The notes: generated by a model not told the origin, from the sequence alone. A stretch of DNA of 64,000 bases from Alphaproteobacteria bacterium (GCA_021774445.1 JAJFJA010000057.1:1-64000); one strand, 5' to 3'; shown: positions 34,683 through 43,874, counted from the stretch's first letter. Made by a program: numbers and translations.

Positions 34683-35813
34683 TCAGATAACGAAGATCTC
34701 CTCGTTGTCGAAATAGTCGGAATGCACGATCGGCGCACCTTCCGTGATCTCGACAAGATCCTCGATATGATAACCCACTTTGTTGACCCAACGGACCCGT
34801 GTCTCGACGGTGGACATCATGCCCGCCTCGTAGGTGAGCTCTTCGCGCGGGCTGATGATCGGGCGTTCGTGGACCTGCAGGCCGATGCCGTGCCCATTGT
34901 GGGCGAAGGGGAAGGGGATGCCGTGCTTCTCGTGCAGGCGCGTGGCCGCCTCGAAGAGCTGGCGGCCGCTGTTGCCGGGCCGCAGCATGTCGACGATCTC
35001 GTGATGAATTTCGCGCAGGCGCTTCCAATAGGAGATGTCTTCCTCGCTCGGCTTGCCGACCTTGGCGGTGCGGCCGACATTGGACAGATATTGCGAATAG
35101 ACGCCGCCGGTGTCCGCCTTGACGATATCGCCCGGTTGCACCCGATAGTCGGAGGGCGCCATGTGCGGATAGCCGGTATTGGGACCGGCATTGATGTGGA
35201 AGAAACCGACGGAGTCGGCGCCGGCATGCATGATGGCGTCGGCCAGACGATTGGCCATGCTCTTCTCGGTCTCGCCGACCTGCACGGTGGCGTAGGTCGA
35301 CAGCAGCGCCTTCTCGGTGCTGCGAAAGCCGAAGCTCAGGACCTCGCGCTCCTTTGGGGTCTTGTGCATGCGTACCCGCGCAAACAGATCCTCGCAGGCG
35401 GCGATGCGCAGTTGCGGCAGCGTGGCGACGAGATCGTTATAGTAGGCGGCCGCGAGGTATTCGGTCTCGAGACCGACATGGCCACGCTCCAGCCCGAGCT
35501 CGCGCAAGACATCCGCCAGCAAGGTGATCGGCGGCGTCACGAATTCCTTGTAGCTGCGAATATCCTGGATCCAGGATTCCTGGCGGACATAGGCCTCCTC
35601 GACCTGGCACAGCACGAATATGGGATCGCGGCCGGCGGCCCAGACGATCAGGGCCAGGCGGTCGCGGATGCTCCGCTGCGTCGAAATCTCGATATCGCCG
35701 ATATAGCGGACATTTTCGGGTGACACGGCGATCACGGCGTCGAAGTCGCTGCGCTCGATCTCGCGTTGCATGCGTGCCATGTCGCCCATGGCGTCCTGCA
35801 TCGTCTTCGGCAT
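34683..35813 (-). CDS. M24 family peptidase/hydrolase with one altered ligand
   Basis: 376 aa, paralogous to its neighbour. Metal site: Asp in VKADTGG is present, but the second Asp is Asn (YLSNVGRT). His in NGHGIGLQVHERP, Glu in MMSTVETRV and Glu in YHIEDLVEI are present. The Asn swap may weaken metal binding or change the substrate. GAGGGGGCT places the start at the ATG 35813 rather than the upstream GTG at 35831. In the operon it lies between the SBP gene and the second M24 gene. Confidence 0.83.
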   Translation of the reverse strand: MPKTMQDAMGDMARMQREIERSDFDAVIAVSPENVRYIGDIEISTQRSIRDRLALIVWAAGRDPIFVLCQVEEAYVRQESWIQDIRSYKEFVTPPITLLADVLRELGLERGHVGLETEYLAAAYYNDLVATLPQLRIAACEDLFARVRMHKTPKEREVLSFGFRSTEKALLSTYATVQVGETEKSMANRLADAIMHAGADSVGFFHINAGPNTGYPHMAPSDYRVQPGDIVKADTGGVYSQYLSNVGRTAKVGKPSEEDISYWKRLREIHHEIVDMLRPGNSGRQLFEAATRLHEKHGIPFPFAHNGHGIGLQVHERPIISPREELTYEAGMMSTVETRVRWVNKVGYHIEDLVEITEGAPIVHSDYFDNEEIFVI

Positions 35814-35883
35814 AGCCCCCTCAATGATCACGGGTGATAACAGGACACGGTAATCGACGGCATGTCGACGTGCCGGACGGGCA

Positions 35884-35914
35884 ACGGGAGGGCAGCCAAG
35901 GCCACCCTCCCGGC
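35884..35914 (-). promoter_or_regulatory. Strong intercistronic hairpin after the SBP gene
   Basis: CGGGAGGG and CCCTCCCG form an 8-bp stem, extended by partial pairing inside (11 of 13 positions complementary). It lies directly behind the stop of the SBP gene, 70 bases before the next start. No U-tract. It is probably an mRNA stabiliser for the SBP cistron. Confidence 0.6.
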
Positions 35915-35919
35915 AAACC

Positions 35920-37434
35920 CTAGTTTAGCGCGGCCTTGCTCAGCCGCAGGATCTTGTCCGATGCCGGTCCCCAGCCGCTCAACTGAGCGCTCTGGGCATA
36001 AATGCTCGGCAGGCCGAACATGTAGACCGACGGATTCTCCTCATGCAGGATTTCCATCATGCGGTGATAGTAACCCTCGCGCTCGGTTTGATCGACCGTG
36101 GCGCGGGCCTTTGCGAACAGCTCCTCGTATTCGTCGCTCTTCCAATAGGCGCGGCCGCTGTCCTCGGTGAACCATACCGTCGAGAAGTCGGCGTCACCGA
36201 GGCTGAACCAGCCAACCATATGGATCGGCCCCATTTCGCGTGCCTTGACCATCTTGGAGTAGACGCCGCCCTCGACGACATCGACCTGCAGGTCGATCCC
36301 CACGCCGGAGAGCATGCCCGCCACCGCATTGGATATGTCCACATCCGACAGGTACTTGCCGGACCGGGTCGTCAGCGCCGTCTTGAAGCCGTCCGGATAG
36401 CCGGCCTCCGCCAGCAGTTGCTTGGCTTTTTCCGGGTCATAGGGGCGGGCCTCAAGGTTCGGGTTATGACCGAAGGTGTTCGAGGTCAGCGTCTGCCCCT
36501 TGAGCAACGTGCCTGTATTGTTCAGCATCTGCTCGAGAATCAGCGGCTTGTTGATGGCGTAGTCCATCGCCATCCGAACCTTCGGGTCGTCGAACGGCGC
36601 CTGCCGGGTATCCATGGTCAGGATCAGCCCGACCGTCGATTCCACCGCGGCGACAGCCACATTGTCGTCGGACTCGATGCGCGGGATCAGGTCGACCGGT
36701 ACCTCTTCGATAATGTGGGTCTCGCCGGCAAGCAGTGACGCCAGGCGGGTCGAGCCTTCCGGAATCTGGCGGATAACCAGCCGGTCCACTTGCGGTGCGC
36801 CATCCCAATAGTCCGGGTTGGCAGTCAGCTCGTAGCGGTCGCCCGGGGTCCATTCGCCGAAAACGAACGGCCCGGTGCCAATCGGATGGGCGGCTTGGCC
36901 CTCGGCACCAACCGCGGCGTGATAATGCTGCGGCTCGATCGGGATGTCCGACAGCGCCCGCACGAGGGTCGGGAACGGTGCCTTCGTGGTGATTTCGACG
37001 GTGTTGGAGTCAATGATGGTCACGCCGTCGATGGCGCTGATGCGTGACTTGGAGCCGTAGACCGTGTCCGGATCGAGGATATAGTCGAGCGTGAACTTCA
37101 CGTCTTCGGCATCGAAGGCCTCACCATCGTGAAACTTCACACCCTCGCGGAGGGTGAAGCGCCAGGTCTGCGGATCGACGGCTTCCCACGCCGTGGCCAG
37201 CCCCGGTAGCAACTTGCCGTTGTTGTCGCGCAAGACCAGCGGATCCATTGTCTGATAGGCCAGCGACAAGGCGGCAAAGCTGCTGGTCGAGGTGCTGAGA
37301 TTGTCCGGAAAAACCGCGGCACCCACGACCAGGGTCTTGTCCTGAGCCGTTGCGGCTGACGCACTCAACAATAGCCCTACCGCTAAGGCTGCCGCGCCAA
37401 GACGCGCCGTGCGCCCAAAACTGCTGTTCCACAT
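35920..37434 (-). CDS. Peptide ABC transporter substrate-binding protein (SBP family 5)
   Basis: 504 aa with a signal peptide (ending ATAQ-DK near residue 31) and SBP_bac_5 motifs: TWRFTLREGVKFHDGEAFDAEDVKFTLDYI, GTGPFVF, YDPEKAKQLLAEAGYPDGF. First gene of the seven-gene minus-strand operon (SBP, two M24 enzymes, DppBCDF-like), which imports and digests a peptide-like compound. A 13-bp direct repeat in the upstream region may bind its regulator. Confidence 0.92.
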   Translation of the reverse strand: MWNSSFGRTARLGAAALAVGLLLSASAATAQDKTLVVGAAVFPDNLSTSTSSFAALSLAYQTMDPLVLRDNNGKLLPGLATAWEAVDPQTWRFTLREGVKFHDGEAFDAEDVKFTLDYILDPDTVYGSKSRISAIDGVTIIDSNTVEITTKAPFPTLVRALSDIPIEPQHYHAAVGAEGQAAHPIGTGPFVFGEWTPGDRYELTANPDYWDGAPQVDRLVIRQIPEGSTRLASLLAGETHIIEEVPVDLIPRIESDDNVAVAAVESTVGLILTMDTRQAPFDDPKVRMAMDYAINKPLILEQMLNNTGTLLKGQTLTSNTFGHNPNLEARPYDPEKAKQLLAEAGYPDGFKTALTTRSGKYLSDVDISNAVAGMLSGVGIDLQVDVVEGGVYSKMVKAREMGPIHMVGWFSLGDADFSTVWFTEDSGRAYWKSDEYEELFAKARATVDQTEREGYYHRMMEILHEENPSVYMFGLPSIYAQSAQLSGWGPASDKILRLSKAALN

Positions 37435-37611
37435 GCGCTTCGCTCCCTAATTATATTTTGATTTCCAATGATCTTTTCACAACGCCGACCCGGCGGCAAG
37501 GCAGCCCGGAAAGCTGCGTCAAGCTGCCGCCGGCCTACGGTTATGCGCCGCTCGGCAGCTCATGGCCGGCCCGGCCGCCCCGCCCGACACCTCGCGACGT
37601 TCCCTCGGCGT

Positions 37612-37669
37612 GGTAGAGATTATCTCTTACGCTCTATATCTTGTTGCGCGCACCGCGGTAGAGATTATC
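37612..37669. repeat. Direct repeat GGTAGAGATTATC upstream of the peptide operon
   Basis: GGTAGAGATTATC occurs at 37612-37624 and 37657-37669, 45 bp apart (about four helical turns). The first copy extends into the palindrome GAGATTATCTC. Both lie in the region between the minus-strand SBP gene and the YHS gene, a plausible operator pair. Confidence 0.5.
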
Positions 37670-37684
37670 GGTGGCCGCGCAGCG

Positions 37685-38158
37685 TCACCTGGTGAGTTCC
37701 GGCCACCGCTGGTCGGCCCACGCGACGTTGGCGCCGGGCGTCAGCTTCCAGATTGCATGCACCCAGCGGGAGTTGTTGAGATACAGCTTGCCGTCGCGGA
37801 TCGCCCAGGCGTTCGGGTCCGTGCTGGCGGTGTAGCCGAAGTTCACGCCCCACGCGCAATAGCCGCCATATTGCGGTGCGAAACGATCGGGGTTCGCCGC
37901 GAACTGGGTCAGATGTTCGGCCGAGGCAAAAAGCCAGGTGGCGCCGTTCCATTCATAGGTGAATTGCGGACTGCCGCGCACCGGCCAGCTGTCGGTGAAA
38001 TACGCCACCGGATCGTAGCCGCGAATGGCCGCCCCGCCCGCCGCGAAAATCGGGTCGGTTGACGGTTCGGGCACGCTGCCCGTAACCGCCGCGACGAACG
38101 CCACCGTCGCGATCACCTGTGTCACCAACCAATTGAGAGCCCCGACCATTGTGGCCAT
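37685..38158 (-). CDS. YHS domain-containing protein
   Basis: 157 aa. An N-terminal hydrophobic helix (WLVTQVIATVAFVAAV) may be a signal or membrane anchor. The YHS domain follows: IRGYDPVAYFTDSWPVRGSP, then WLFASAEHLTQFAANPDRFAPQYGGYCAWG, the classic pattern of exported YHS proteins linked to metal or copper handling. The Cys in GGYCAWG is the usual conserved one. Start ATG 38158. No obvious operon partner. Confidence 0.85.
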   Translation of the reverse strand: MATMVGALNWLVTQVIATVAFVAAVTGSVPEPSTDPIFAAGGAAIRGYDPVAYFTDSWPVRGSPQFTYEWNGATWLFASAEHLTQFAANPDRFAPQYGGYCAWGVNFGYTASTDPNAWAIRDGKLYLNNSRWVHAIWKLTPGANVAWADQRWPELTR

Positions 38159-38345
38159 GTCCGGCGTGTGTGCGAAACCGCCGCGATTCTAGGACCCGCT
38201 CCCGGCGATACCCATTAACAATGCGGTGTGCCGGCCGTGAGGGGAGGGCTGGCGCGTTCCGGTCTCGCCAAGGCCCACCGGGCCGGTCGCCAACGCCGAT
38301 CGATCTACTCGAGCGGTCCATTGGCCACGGGACAATGAGCGTCTC

Positions 38346-38624
38346 TTGGTGACCAGTTTTTCCGCCTTCGCCCTGACGGTCTTTTCCGAAGAATGCCGCT
38401 GGGCCAGAACCGGTCTGGCGGTTCTGGCACCGCCGGCCGATCCCGAAGCGGTCATGCGCCGGATCGGCAACAGCGCCTTTCACATGAATGCGCCCTATGT
38501 GACCGCGGATAATCTTCAGCGAACCCTCAACGCCGTCGCCACGGTCAACGATGCCGACAAGGCGCGCGCCTTCCTCGACATGGGCGCCCAGGGCATCATC
38601 ACCGACCACCCCGATCTGCTATAG
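38346..38624 (+). pseudogene. Remnant of glycerophosphodiester phosphodiesterase (C-terminus)
   Basis: The last about 30 residues (TVNDADKARAFLDMGAQGIITDHPDLL) match the end of GDPD family enzymes, where a TVN motif is followed by GVDGIITDxP. The N-terminal catalytic part with the HRG motif is absent, and the region in front of the match is too short and irregular. There is no convincing start. This looks like a degraded gene between the YHS and PhyH genes. Confidence 0.6.
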
Positions 38625-38644
38625 CCTCGTTTCGCCCAATCCGG

Positions 38645-39535
38645 CTAGGACTCGAAAAACCGGTTCTTGAGCACCGATTGGTTCTCGTAGATGGAGCCTT
38701 CCCGTTCGGCGGTCGGCAGGGGCAGGCGGATTGGCGCCGGGACCTGCCTCGGTTCCAGGGACGGGGCGCCGGCGAGCATGCTTTCGAGATATTCCTGCCA
38801 ATTTGCCTCGCGCATGCCGAGCATGTCCCAGGCGTCGCCCGCCGAGACCTCATAGAGCAATAGATGCCGGTCCTTGCCCGAGGTGTTCTGGCTTGATCCG
38901 TGAATGGCTCGGACATGGTGAAAGCTGCATGACCCCGCTTTGCCGGTCACTTTCGCCGCCCGGCTCCAATCGACGTCGCAGTTTGCCGGATCTATCGCGC
39001 CCACGAACCGGCCATCCTGATGGTGGTCATAGGTCGGGCCCCGGTGCGATCCCGGGATCACGAGCAAGGGACCGTTATCCTCGGTCATATCGTCCAACAT
39101 CACCCCGACCGCCAGCAGGTCGTCGTTAGTGTGCGGATAAAAGGCCCAATCCTGGTGCCATTCGACCGCGGCACCATAGTCTGCGGATTTCAGGTTGATC
39201 TTGCTGCCATGCAGGCGGAGATCCGGCCCGATTAATCGTGTCAGAGCCGCGATTAATCGTGGGTGCCGGGCCATCTCCGCGAATGCCGGGTGGTGGCGGT
39301 ACGGGTTCTTGATCCGGCGCACCCGTGGTTGGTCGGGCGTATGGGAGGCCTCCAGGTCATACAGGGAGTCGTTCTCGCAGCGCCCGCGGGCGCCGGCGAC
39401 GAGCTCCGCCAGCACCTCATGCATGCGCTGAATGTCTTGGCTGCCGAAGACATCCTCGACGACCACATAGCCGTTCTCGCGATATCGCTCGAGTTGGGCG
39501 TCCGATACCACCGCATCCGGCCGCAACGCGTTCAT
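38645..39535 (-). CDS. Phytanoyl-CoA dioxygenase family (PhyH) oxygenase
   Basis: 296 aa. Fe(II) ligands are in EWHQDWAFYPH (HxD) and the distal FHHVRAIHGS. MLDDMTEDNGPLLVIPGSHRGP is the usual core, and an Arg for 2-oxoglutarate follows. It oxygenates a small molecule using 2-oxoglutarate and O2; PhyH homologues near uptake systems often act on natural products or osmolytes. Start ATG 39535. Transcribed alone on the minus strand, divergent from the SorC gene. Confidence 0.88.
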   Translation of the reverse strand: MNALRPDAVVSDAQLERYRENGYVVVEDVFGSQDIQRMHEVLAELVAGARGRCENDSLYDLEASHTPDQPRVRRIKNPYRHHPAFAEMARHPRLIAALTRLIGPDLRLHGSKINLKSADYGAAVEWHQDWAFYPHTNDDLLAVGVMLDDMTEDNGPLLVIPGSHRGPTYDHHQDGRFVGAIDPANCDVDWSRAAKVTGKAGSCSFHHVRAIHGSSQNTSGKDRHLLLYEVSAGDAWDMLGMREANWQEYLESMLAGAPSLEPRQVPAPIRLPLPTAEREGSIYENQSVLKNRFFES

Positions 39536-39708
39536 GGCGCGTCCTCTCTCATCGTTTGATGGCCTCGCCGCTATTCTATCCTAGTTTCGCCCTGCCGGAC
39601 GGTCGATATCGTCGCACTATCCGGCCCCGACCCGTCCGCCCGGCCGCCCCGCCCGATTGGACATAGGCTGAGCAATTATGCAGTATATGGGCAGATAGGG
39701 AGGGCGAC

Positions 39709-40668
39709 ATGTCGTTGGATGACAGACGGGAGCAGAAGCTGGGCCTCGCCGCCCGGGCCGCCTGGCTCTATTATATCGGTGGCAACACCCAGGATGAGAT
39801 CGCCAAGAAGCTGAGCGTCTCGCGCCAGGCGGCGCAACGCCTGGTCTCCCTGGCGGTGTCGGAAAAACTGATCAAGTTCCGACTGGACCATCCCATCGGC
39901 GAATGCGAGGCCTTGGCCGAAAAGCTGCGTCAGCGATACGACTTGCAGCTCTGTGAAGTCGCACCCGCCGATCCGGCCGCCACCGACCCGGTACCGGGTA
40001 TCGCCGAGCGCACCGCCAGTTACCTACAGCATTTCCTCGCCCAGCGCCCCCCCGCTGTCTTGGCCTTTGCCACCGGTCGCACCTTGCGGGAATCGGTCGA
40101 CCAGGTGCCACGTATGAGTTGTCCGCAGCATAAGATCGTCTCCCTGGTCGGCAACATGACCCGCGACGGCCGGGCCAGCCCCTACGATGTCGTGACCCGC
40201 TTGGCCGATCGTGTCGGCGCCGAGTGTTTCCCCATGCCCATGCCGGTCATTGCCGACAGCGCCCAGGAACACACCCTGCTTCAGTCGCAGAAATCCTATC
40301 GTAATGTCAGTGACTTGGCCGCCTCGGCCAAGGTCGCATTTGTCGGCATCGGTGAGATTGGTTGGGGCGGGCCGTTGCATCGGGATGGCTTCGTCGATGA
40401 TGCAGAGTTGGCCGAACTCCTGAACATGGGGGCGGTTGGCGACAGTTCCGCCTGGGTCTTCGATCAAGACGGCAGGATCCTGTCGGGACCCGTTGCCGAC
40501 CGCTTCATCGGGATCCCTATAGACAGCCCACCGCGCCACCTCACGGTCGGCGTGGCCGGCGGCGCGGCCAAGGTCGTGGCCATTCGCGCTGCCCTAGTCG
40601 GCCGGCTCATCAACGGCCTGATAACCGACGAGCGCACCGCGGAATACTTGCTCGACGAAAAAACCTGA
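39709..40668 (+). CDS. SorC/DeoR-type sugar-binding transcriptional regulator
   Basis: 319 aa. N-terminal HTH (GNTQDEIAKKLSVSRQAAQRLVSLA, residues about 25-49) and a C-terminal SorC effector domain with the sugar-phosphate-isomerase-like fold (VLAFATGRTLRESV, FVGIGEIG, SGPVADRFIGI). It most likely controls the downstream polyol operon in response to a polyol or its phosphate. An inverted repeat AAGAGCA-N7-TGCTCTT lies between it and the operon. Confidence 0.9.
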   Translation: MSLDDRREQKLGLAARAAWLYYIGGNTQDEIAKKLSVSRQAAQRLVSLAVSEKLIKFRLDHPIGECEALAEKLRQRYDLQLCEVAPADPAATDPVPGIAERTASYLQHFLAQRPPAVLAFATGRTLRESVDQVPRMSCPQHKIVSLVGNMTRDGRASPYDVVTRLADRVGAECFPMPMPVIADSAQEHTLLQSQKSYRNVSDLAASAKVAFVGIGEIGWGGPLHRDGFVDDAELAELLNMGAVGDSSAWVFDQDGRILSGPVADRFIGIPIDSPPRHLTVGVAGGAAKVVAIRAALVGRLINGLITDERTAEYLLDEKT

Positions 40669-40738
40669 CGAGTCGGCGATTCTACCGCTCCCTTGCCTTT
40701 GCTGTTGACTCCCGCTACCGATAAATGAGTAAATGCCA

Positions 40739-40759
40739 AAGAGCAGGGCAAATGCTCTT
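40739..40759. promoter_or_regulatory. Candidate SorC operator upstream of the polyol operon
   Basis: A perfect 7-bp inverted repeat AAGAGCA-N7-TGCTCTT, 22 bases before the smoE start codon and just downstream of TTGACT (40705-40710). Binding here would block transcription or read-through. Confidence 0.5.
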
Positions 40760-40781
40760 ATCGAACGGGAGGAAATTACAG

Positions 40782-42089
40782 ATGACACTGAAATCTCTAC
40801 TCTACGGCGCATCTTTCACGTTTGCGCTGACAGCGGTCGCTCAGGCCGAAGAGCTGACCATTGCCACCGTGAACAACTCTGACATGATCATCATGCAGAA
40901 GTTGTCCCCACAGTGGGAGGAAGCGTCGGGCCATACCCTGAACTGGGTTGTGCTTGAAGAAAACGTGCTGCGCCAGCGGGTGACGACCGACATCGCCGCC
41001 AAAGGTGCTCAGTTCGACATTATCACCATCGGCGCGTACGAAGCGCCGATCTGGGGCGATCTGGGCTGGCTGAACGGGCTCGACGATCTCGGCGACGATT
41101 ACGACTACGATGACATTTACGAAAGCGTGCGCAACGGTCTTTCGGCCAACGGCTCGCTGTTTGCGGTACCGTTCTATGCGGAAAGCTCGTTCACGTTCTA
41201 TAGAAAGGACCTGTTCGATTCCGCTGGTATCGAGGTGCCCGAGCAGATGACATACGATCAGCTTGCGGAGTACGCCAAGCAGCTTCACGATCCGGACAAC
41301 GGTGTCTTCGGCACCTGCCAGCGCGGCAAGGCAGGCTGGGGCGAAAACATGGCCTTTGTCGGTCCGATGGTGAACGCGTTCGGCGGCCGTTGGTTCGACT
41401 TGGACTGGAACCCGCAGCTGACGAGTGAGCCCTGGGTCAATGCCGTTACCTACTACGTCGACCTGATGAACAATTACGGCCCTCCGGGTGCCTCGAGCAA
41501 CGGGCACAACGAGAACCGGGCGCTGTTCGCCGACGGCAAGTGCGCCACCTGGGTTGACGCAACTTCGGCTGCAGGCTTTATCTTCAATCCAAACGAATCC
41601 ACAGTCGCCGACAAGACCGACTTTGCTGCGGCACCGCAGCAAGTGACCAACAAAGGTGCAGGGTGGTTCTGGGCCTGGGCGCTGGCAATTCCGGCAAGCT
41701 CGCAGAAGGTCGATGCGGCCAAGGATTTCCTCAAGTGGTCGACGTCGAAAGAGTATGTCGAACTCGTGGGTGAATCCGAGGGCTGGGTTGCAGCACCTCC
41801 GGGGACCCGTAAATCGACCTACGCCAACGCCAAGTACATCTCGGCAGCGCCGTTTGCGGGGACGGTCGAGAACTCAATCCTGTCCGCAAACCCGGCCGAC
41901 GCGACGCTAGAACCGGTTCCCTACACGGGCGTCCAGTTCGTGGCGATTCCCGAGTTCCAAGGCATCGGGAATTTTGTCGGCCAGCAGATCTCGGCCGCAC
42001 TCGCCGGCTCGCAGTCAGTGCAGGAAGCACTGGACAACTCGCAGGCCTTCGCGGTTCGTGAGATGAAAAAGGCCGGTTACATTCAGTAA
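40782..42089 (+). CDS. smoE: Sorbitol/mannitol ABC transporter substrate-binding protein
   Basis: 435 aa with signal peptide (cut at AQA-EE, residue about 22) and an SBP family 1 fold. The segments TIATVNNSDMIIMQKLSP, DIITIGAYEAPIWGDLGWL and YAESSFTFYRKDLF are characteristic of SmoE-type polyol binders. GGGAGGAAATTACAG precedes the ATG at 40782. A strong hairpin follows the stop. It heads the polyol operon with smoFGK and two dehydrogenases. Confidence 0.9.
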   Translation: MTLKSLLYGASFTFALTAVAQAEELTIATVNNSDMIIMQKLSPQWEEASGHTLNWVVLEENVLRQRVTTDIAAKGAQFDIITIGAYEAPIWGDLGWLNGLDDLGDDYDYDDIYESVRNGLSANGSLFAVPFYAESSFTFYRKDLFDSAGIEVPEQMTYDQLAEYAKQLHDPDNGVFGTCQRGKAGWGENMAFVGPMVNAFGGRWFDLDWNPQLTSEPWVNAVTYYVDLMNNYGPPGASSNGHNENRALFADGKCATWVDATSAAGFIFNPNESTVADKTDFAAAPQQVTNKGAGWFWAWALAIPASSQKVDAAKDFLKWSTSKEYVELVGESEGWVAAPPGTRKSTYANAKYISAAPFAGTVENSILSANPADATLEPVPYTGVQFVAIPEFQGIGNFVGQQISAALAGSQSVQEALDNSQAFAVREMKKAGYIQ

Positions 42090-42101
42090 CCTTCCGGGGA
42101 A

Positions 42102-42134
42102 GCAGGCCGGCCACTGGCCAACAAGCCGGCCTGC
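42102..42134 (+). promoter_or_regulatory. Strong intercistronic hairpin after smoE
   Basis: GCAGGCCGGC (42102-42111) pairs perfectly with GCCGGCCTGC (42125-42134). With no U-tract, it most likely stabilises the smoE part of the mRNA or reduces transcription into smoF. Confidence 0.65.
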
Positions 42135-42169
42135 TCCCAAGAAGACCACTATGTGACCAGGGGAGCGCC

Positions 42170-43042
42170 ATGGCGACGCTACATTCTCGAGCTGCCGCCC
42201 GGCTGATGATAACACCCGCGGTTGTGCTGCTCTTGGGCTGGATGCTCATCCCGCTCGGTATGACCGTCTATTTTTCCTTTCTTCGCTTCAACCTCTTGGC
42301 GCCGGGAACAGAATCCTGGACCGGGCTCACGAACTACTACTTCTTCCTGACCGACCCAAGCTTCTGGGACGCAATCCGGAACACGCTGACCCTGGTCATC
42401 GGCGTGCTTTTGATCACTGTTACCGGCGGCGTGCTGCTCGCGCTTTTGCTCGATCAGCCGATCTGGGGACAAGGGGTTGCGCGCGTTCTGGTGATCGCGC
42501 CGTTTTTTGTAATGCCCACGGTCTCGGCGCTGATCTGGAAGAACATGTTCATGAACCCGGTCAATGGCCTGTTCGCCTTCCTGGCCAAATCCGTTGGCTT
42601 GCAGCCGTTCGACTTTCTCGGGCAGGCGCCGATGGCGTCGATCATTCTGATTGTGAGCTGGCAATGGCTTCCGTTCGCCACGCTGATTTTGTTGACTGCG
42701 CTGCAGTCGCTCGACACTGAACAATTGGAGGCGTCGGAGATGGACGGCGCCGGTCCGCTCAATCGGTTCATTTACATCGTCGCACCGCATCTGGCGCGGG
42801 CAACCACCGTCGTAATCCTGATCCTGACCATCTTCCTTCTCTCGATCTTTGCTGAGATCCTCGTAACCACAAACGGCGGTCCTGGAACGGCGACAACCAA
42901 CCTAACTTATCTCGTCTACACTCAGTCCCTACTGCAGTTCGACGTTGGTGGCGGCTCCGCCGGCGGCGTTGTCGCTATCATCCTCGCCAATATCGTTGCC
43001 ATCTTCCTGATGCGGATGATCGGCAAGAACCTGGACGCTTGA
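42170..43042 (+). CDS. smoF: Polyol ABC transporter permease
   Basis: 290 aa with six membrane segments and the MalF-type EAA loop (LEASEMDGAGPLNRFIYIVAPHLA). VYFSFLRFNLLAPG and the end GKNLDA fit SmoF-type permeases. ATG 42170 after GGGGAGC. One base separates its stop from the next gene. Confidence 0.9.
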   Translation: MATLHSRAAARLMITPAVVLLLGWMLIPLGMTVYFSFLRFNLLAPGTESWTGLTNYYFFLTDPSFWDAIRNTLTLVIGVLLITVTGGVLLALLLDQPIWGQGVARVLVIAPFFVMPTVSALIWKNMFMNPVNGLFAFLAKSVGLQPFDFLGQAPMASIILIVSWQWLPFATLILLTALQSLDTEQLEASEMDGAGPLNRFIYIVAPHLARATTVVILILTIFLLSIFAEILVTTNGGPGTATTNLTYLVYTQSLLQFDVGGGSAGGVVAIILANIVAIFLMRMIGKNLDA

Positions 43043-43043
43043 T

Positions 43044-43874
43044 ATGGCACGCGCAGTCAGCACACGTCGCAAAGCTACGTTCACGGTTGCTGCATGGGCA
43101 ATCGCCTTGGCGATTTTTTTTCCGATCCTTTGGACGTTCCTGACCAGCTTCAAAACCGAAGGCGACGCCATTGCCTCGCCGCCTATGTTCGTGTTTTTCG
43201 ATTGGAACTTGTCAGCGTACGAGGCCGTGAACCAACGCACGAATTACCTCAAGCACTTTTGGAACTCGGTGGTGATTTCGTTCGGTTCGACCATTCTTGG
43301 CCTCGTGATCGCCGTCCCGGCAGCCTGGGCCATGGCGTTCGTGCCGGCAAAGCAGACCAAGAATGTGCTTATGTGGATGCTCAGCACAAAGATGCTGCCA
43401 CCCGTCGGCGTTGTGATCCCGATTTTCCTGATCTTCCGAAACACCGGACTGTTGGACACCCGGACCGGCCTTGTCATCGTCCTGATGCTTATCAACCTGC
43501 CGATAATAGTCTGGATGCTTTTCACCTATTTCCGAGAGATTCCTGGCGAAATTCTAGAAGCAGCACGCATGGACGGCGCGGACCTGAGAAGCGAACTCCT
43601 GTACGTGCTAACGCCCATGGCCATGCCCGGCATCGCATCGACGTTGCTCCTCAATGTCATCCTCGCCTGGAACGAGGCCTTTTGGACGCTCAACCTGACC
43701 GCTGCCAAGGCGGCGCCGCTTACCGCATTCATCGCTAGTTTCTCAAGCCCCGAGGGACTGTTCTTCGCCAAACTCTCCGCGGCTTCGACAATGGCTATCG
43801 CACCTATCCTGGTGTTGGGCTGGTTCAGCCAGAAACAGCTGGTCCGCGGCCTGACATTTGGCGCGGTAAAATAG
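43044..43874 (+). CDS. smoG: Polyol ABC transporter permease
   Basis: 276 aa, MalG-type. Six membrane segments, an EAA loop (GEILEAARMDGADLRSELLYV), and the C-terminal KQLVRGLTFGAVK typical of the group. Partner of smoF in the inner membrane. Start ATG 43044 immediately after smoF. Confidence 0.9.
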   Translation: MARAVSTRRKATFTVAAWAIALAIFFPILWTFLTSFKTEGDAIASPPMFVFFDWNLSAYEAVNQRTNYLKHFWNSVVISFGSTILGLVIAVPAAWAMAFVPAKQTKNVLMWMLSTKMLPPVGVVIPIFLIFRNTGLLDTRTGLVIVLMLINLPIIVWMLFTYFREIPGEILEAARMDGADLRSELLYVLTPMAMPGIASTLLLNVILAWNEAFWTLNLTAAKAAPLTAFIASFSSPEGLFFAKLSAASTMAIAPILVLGWFSQKQLVRGLTFGAVK

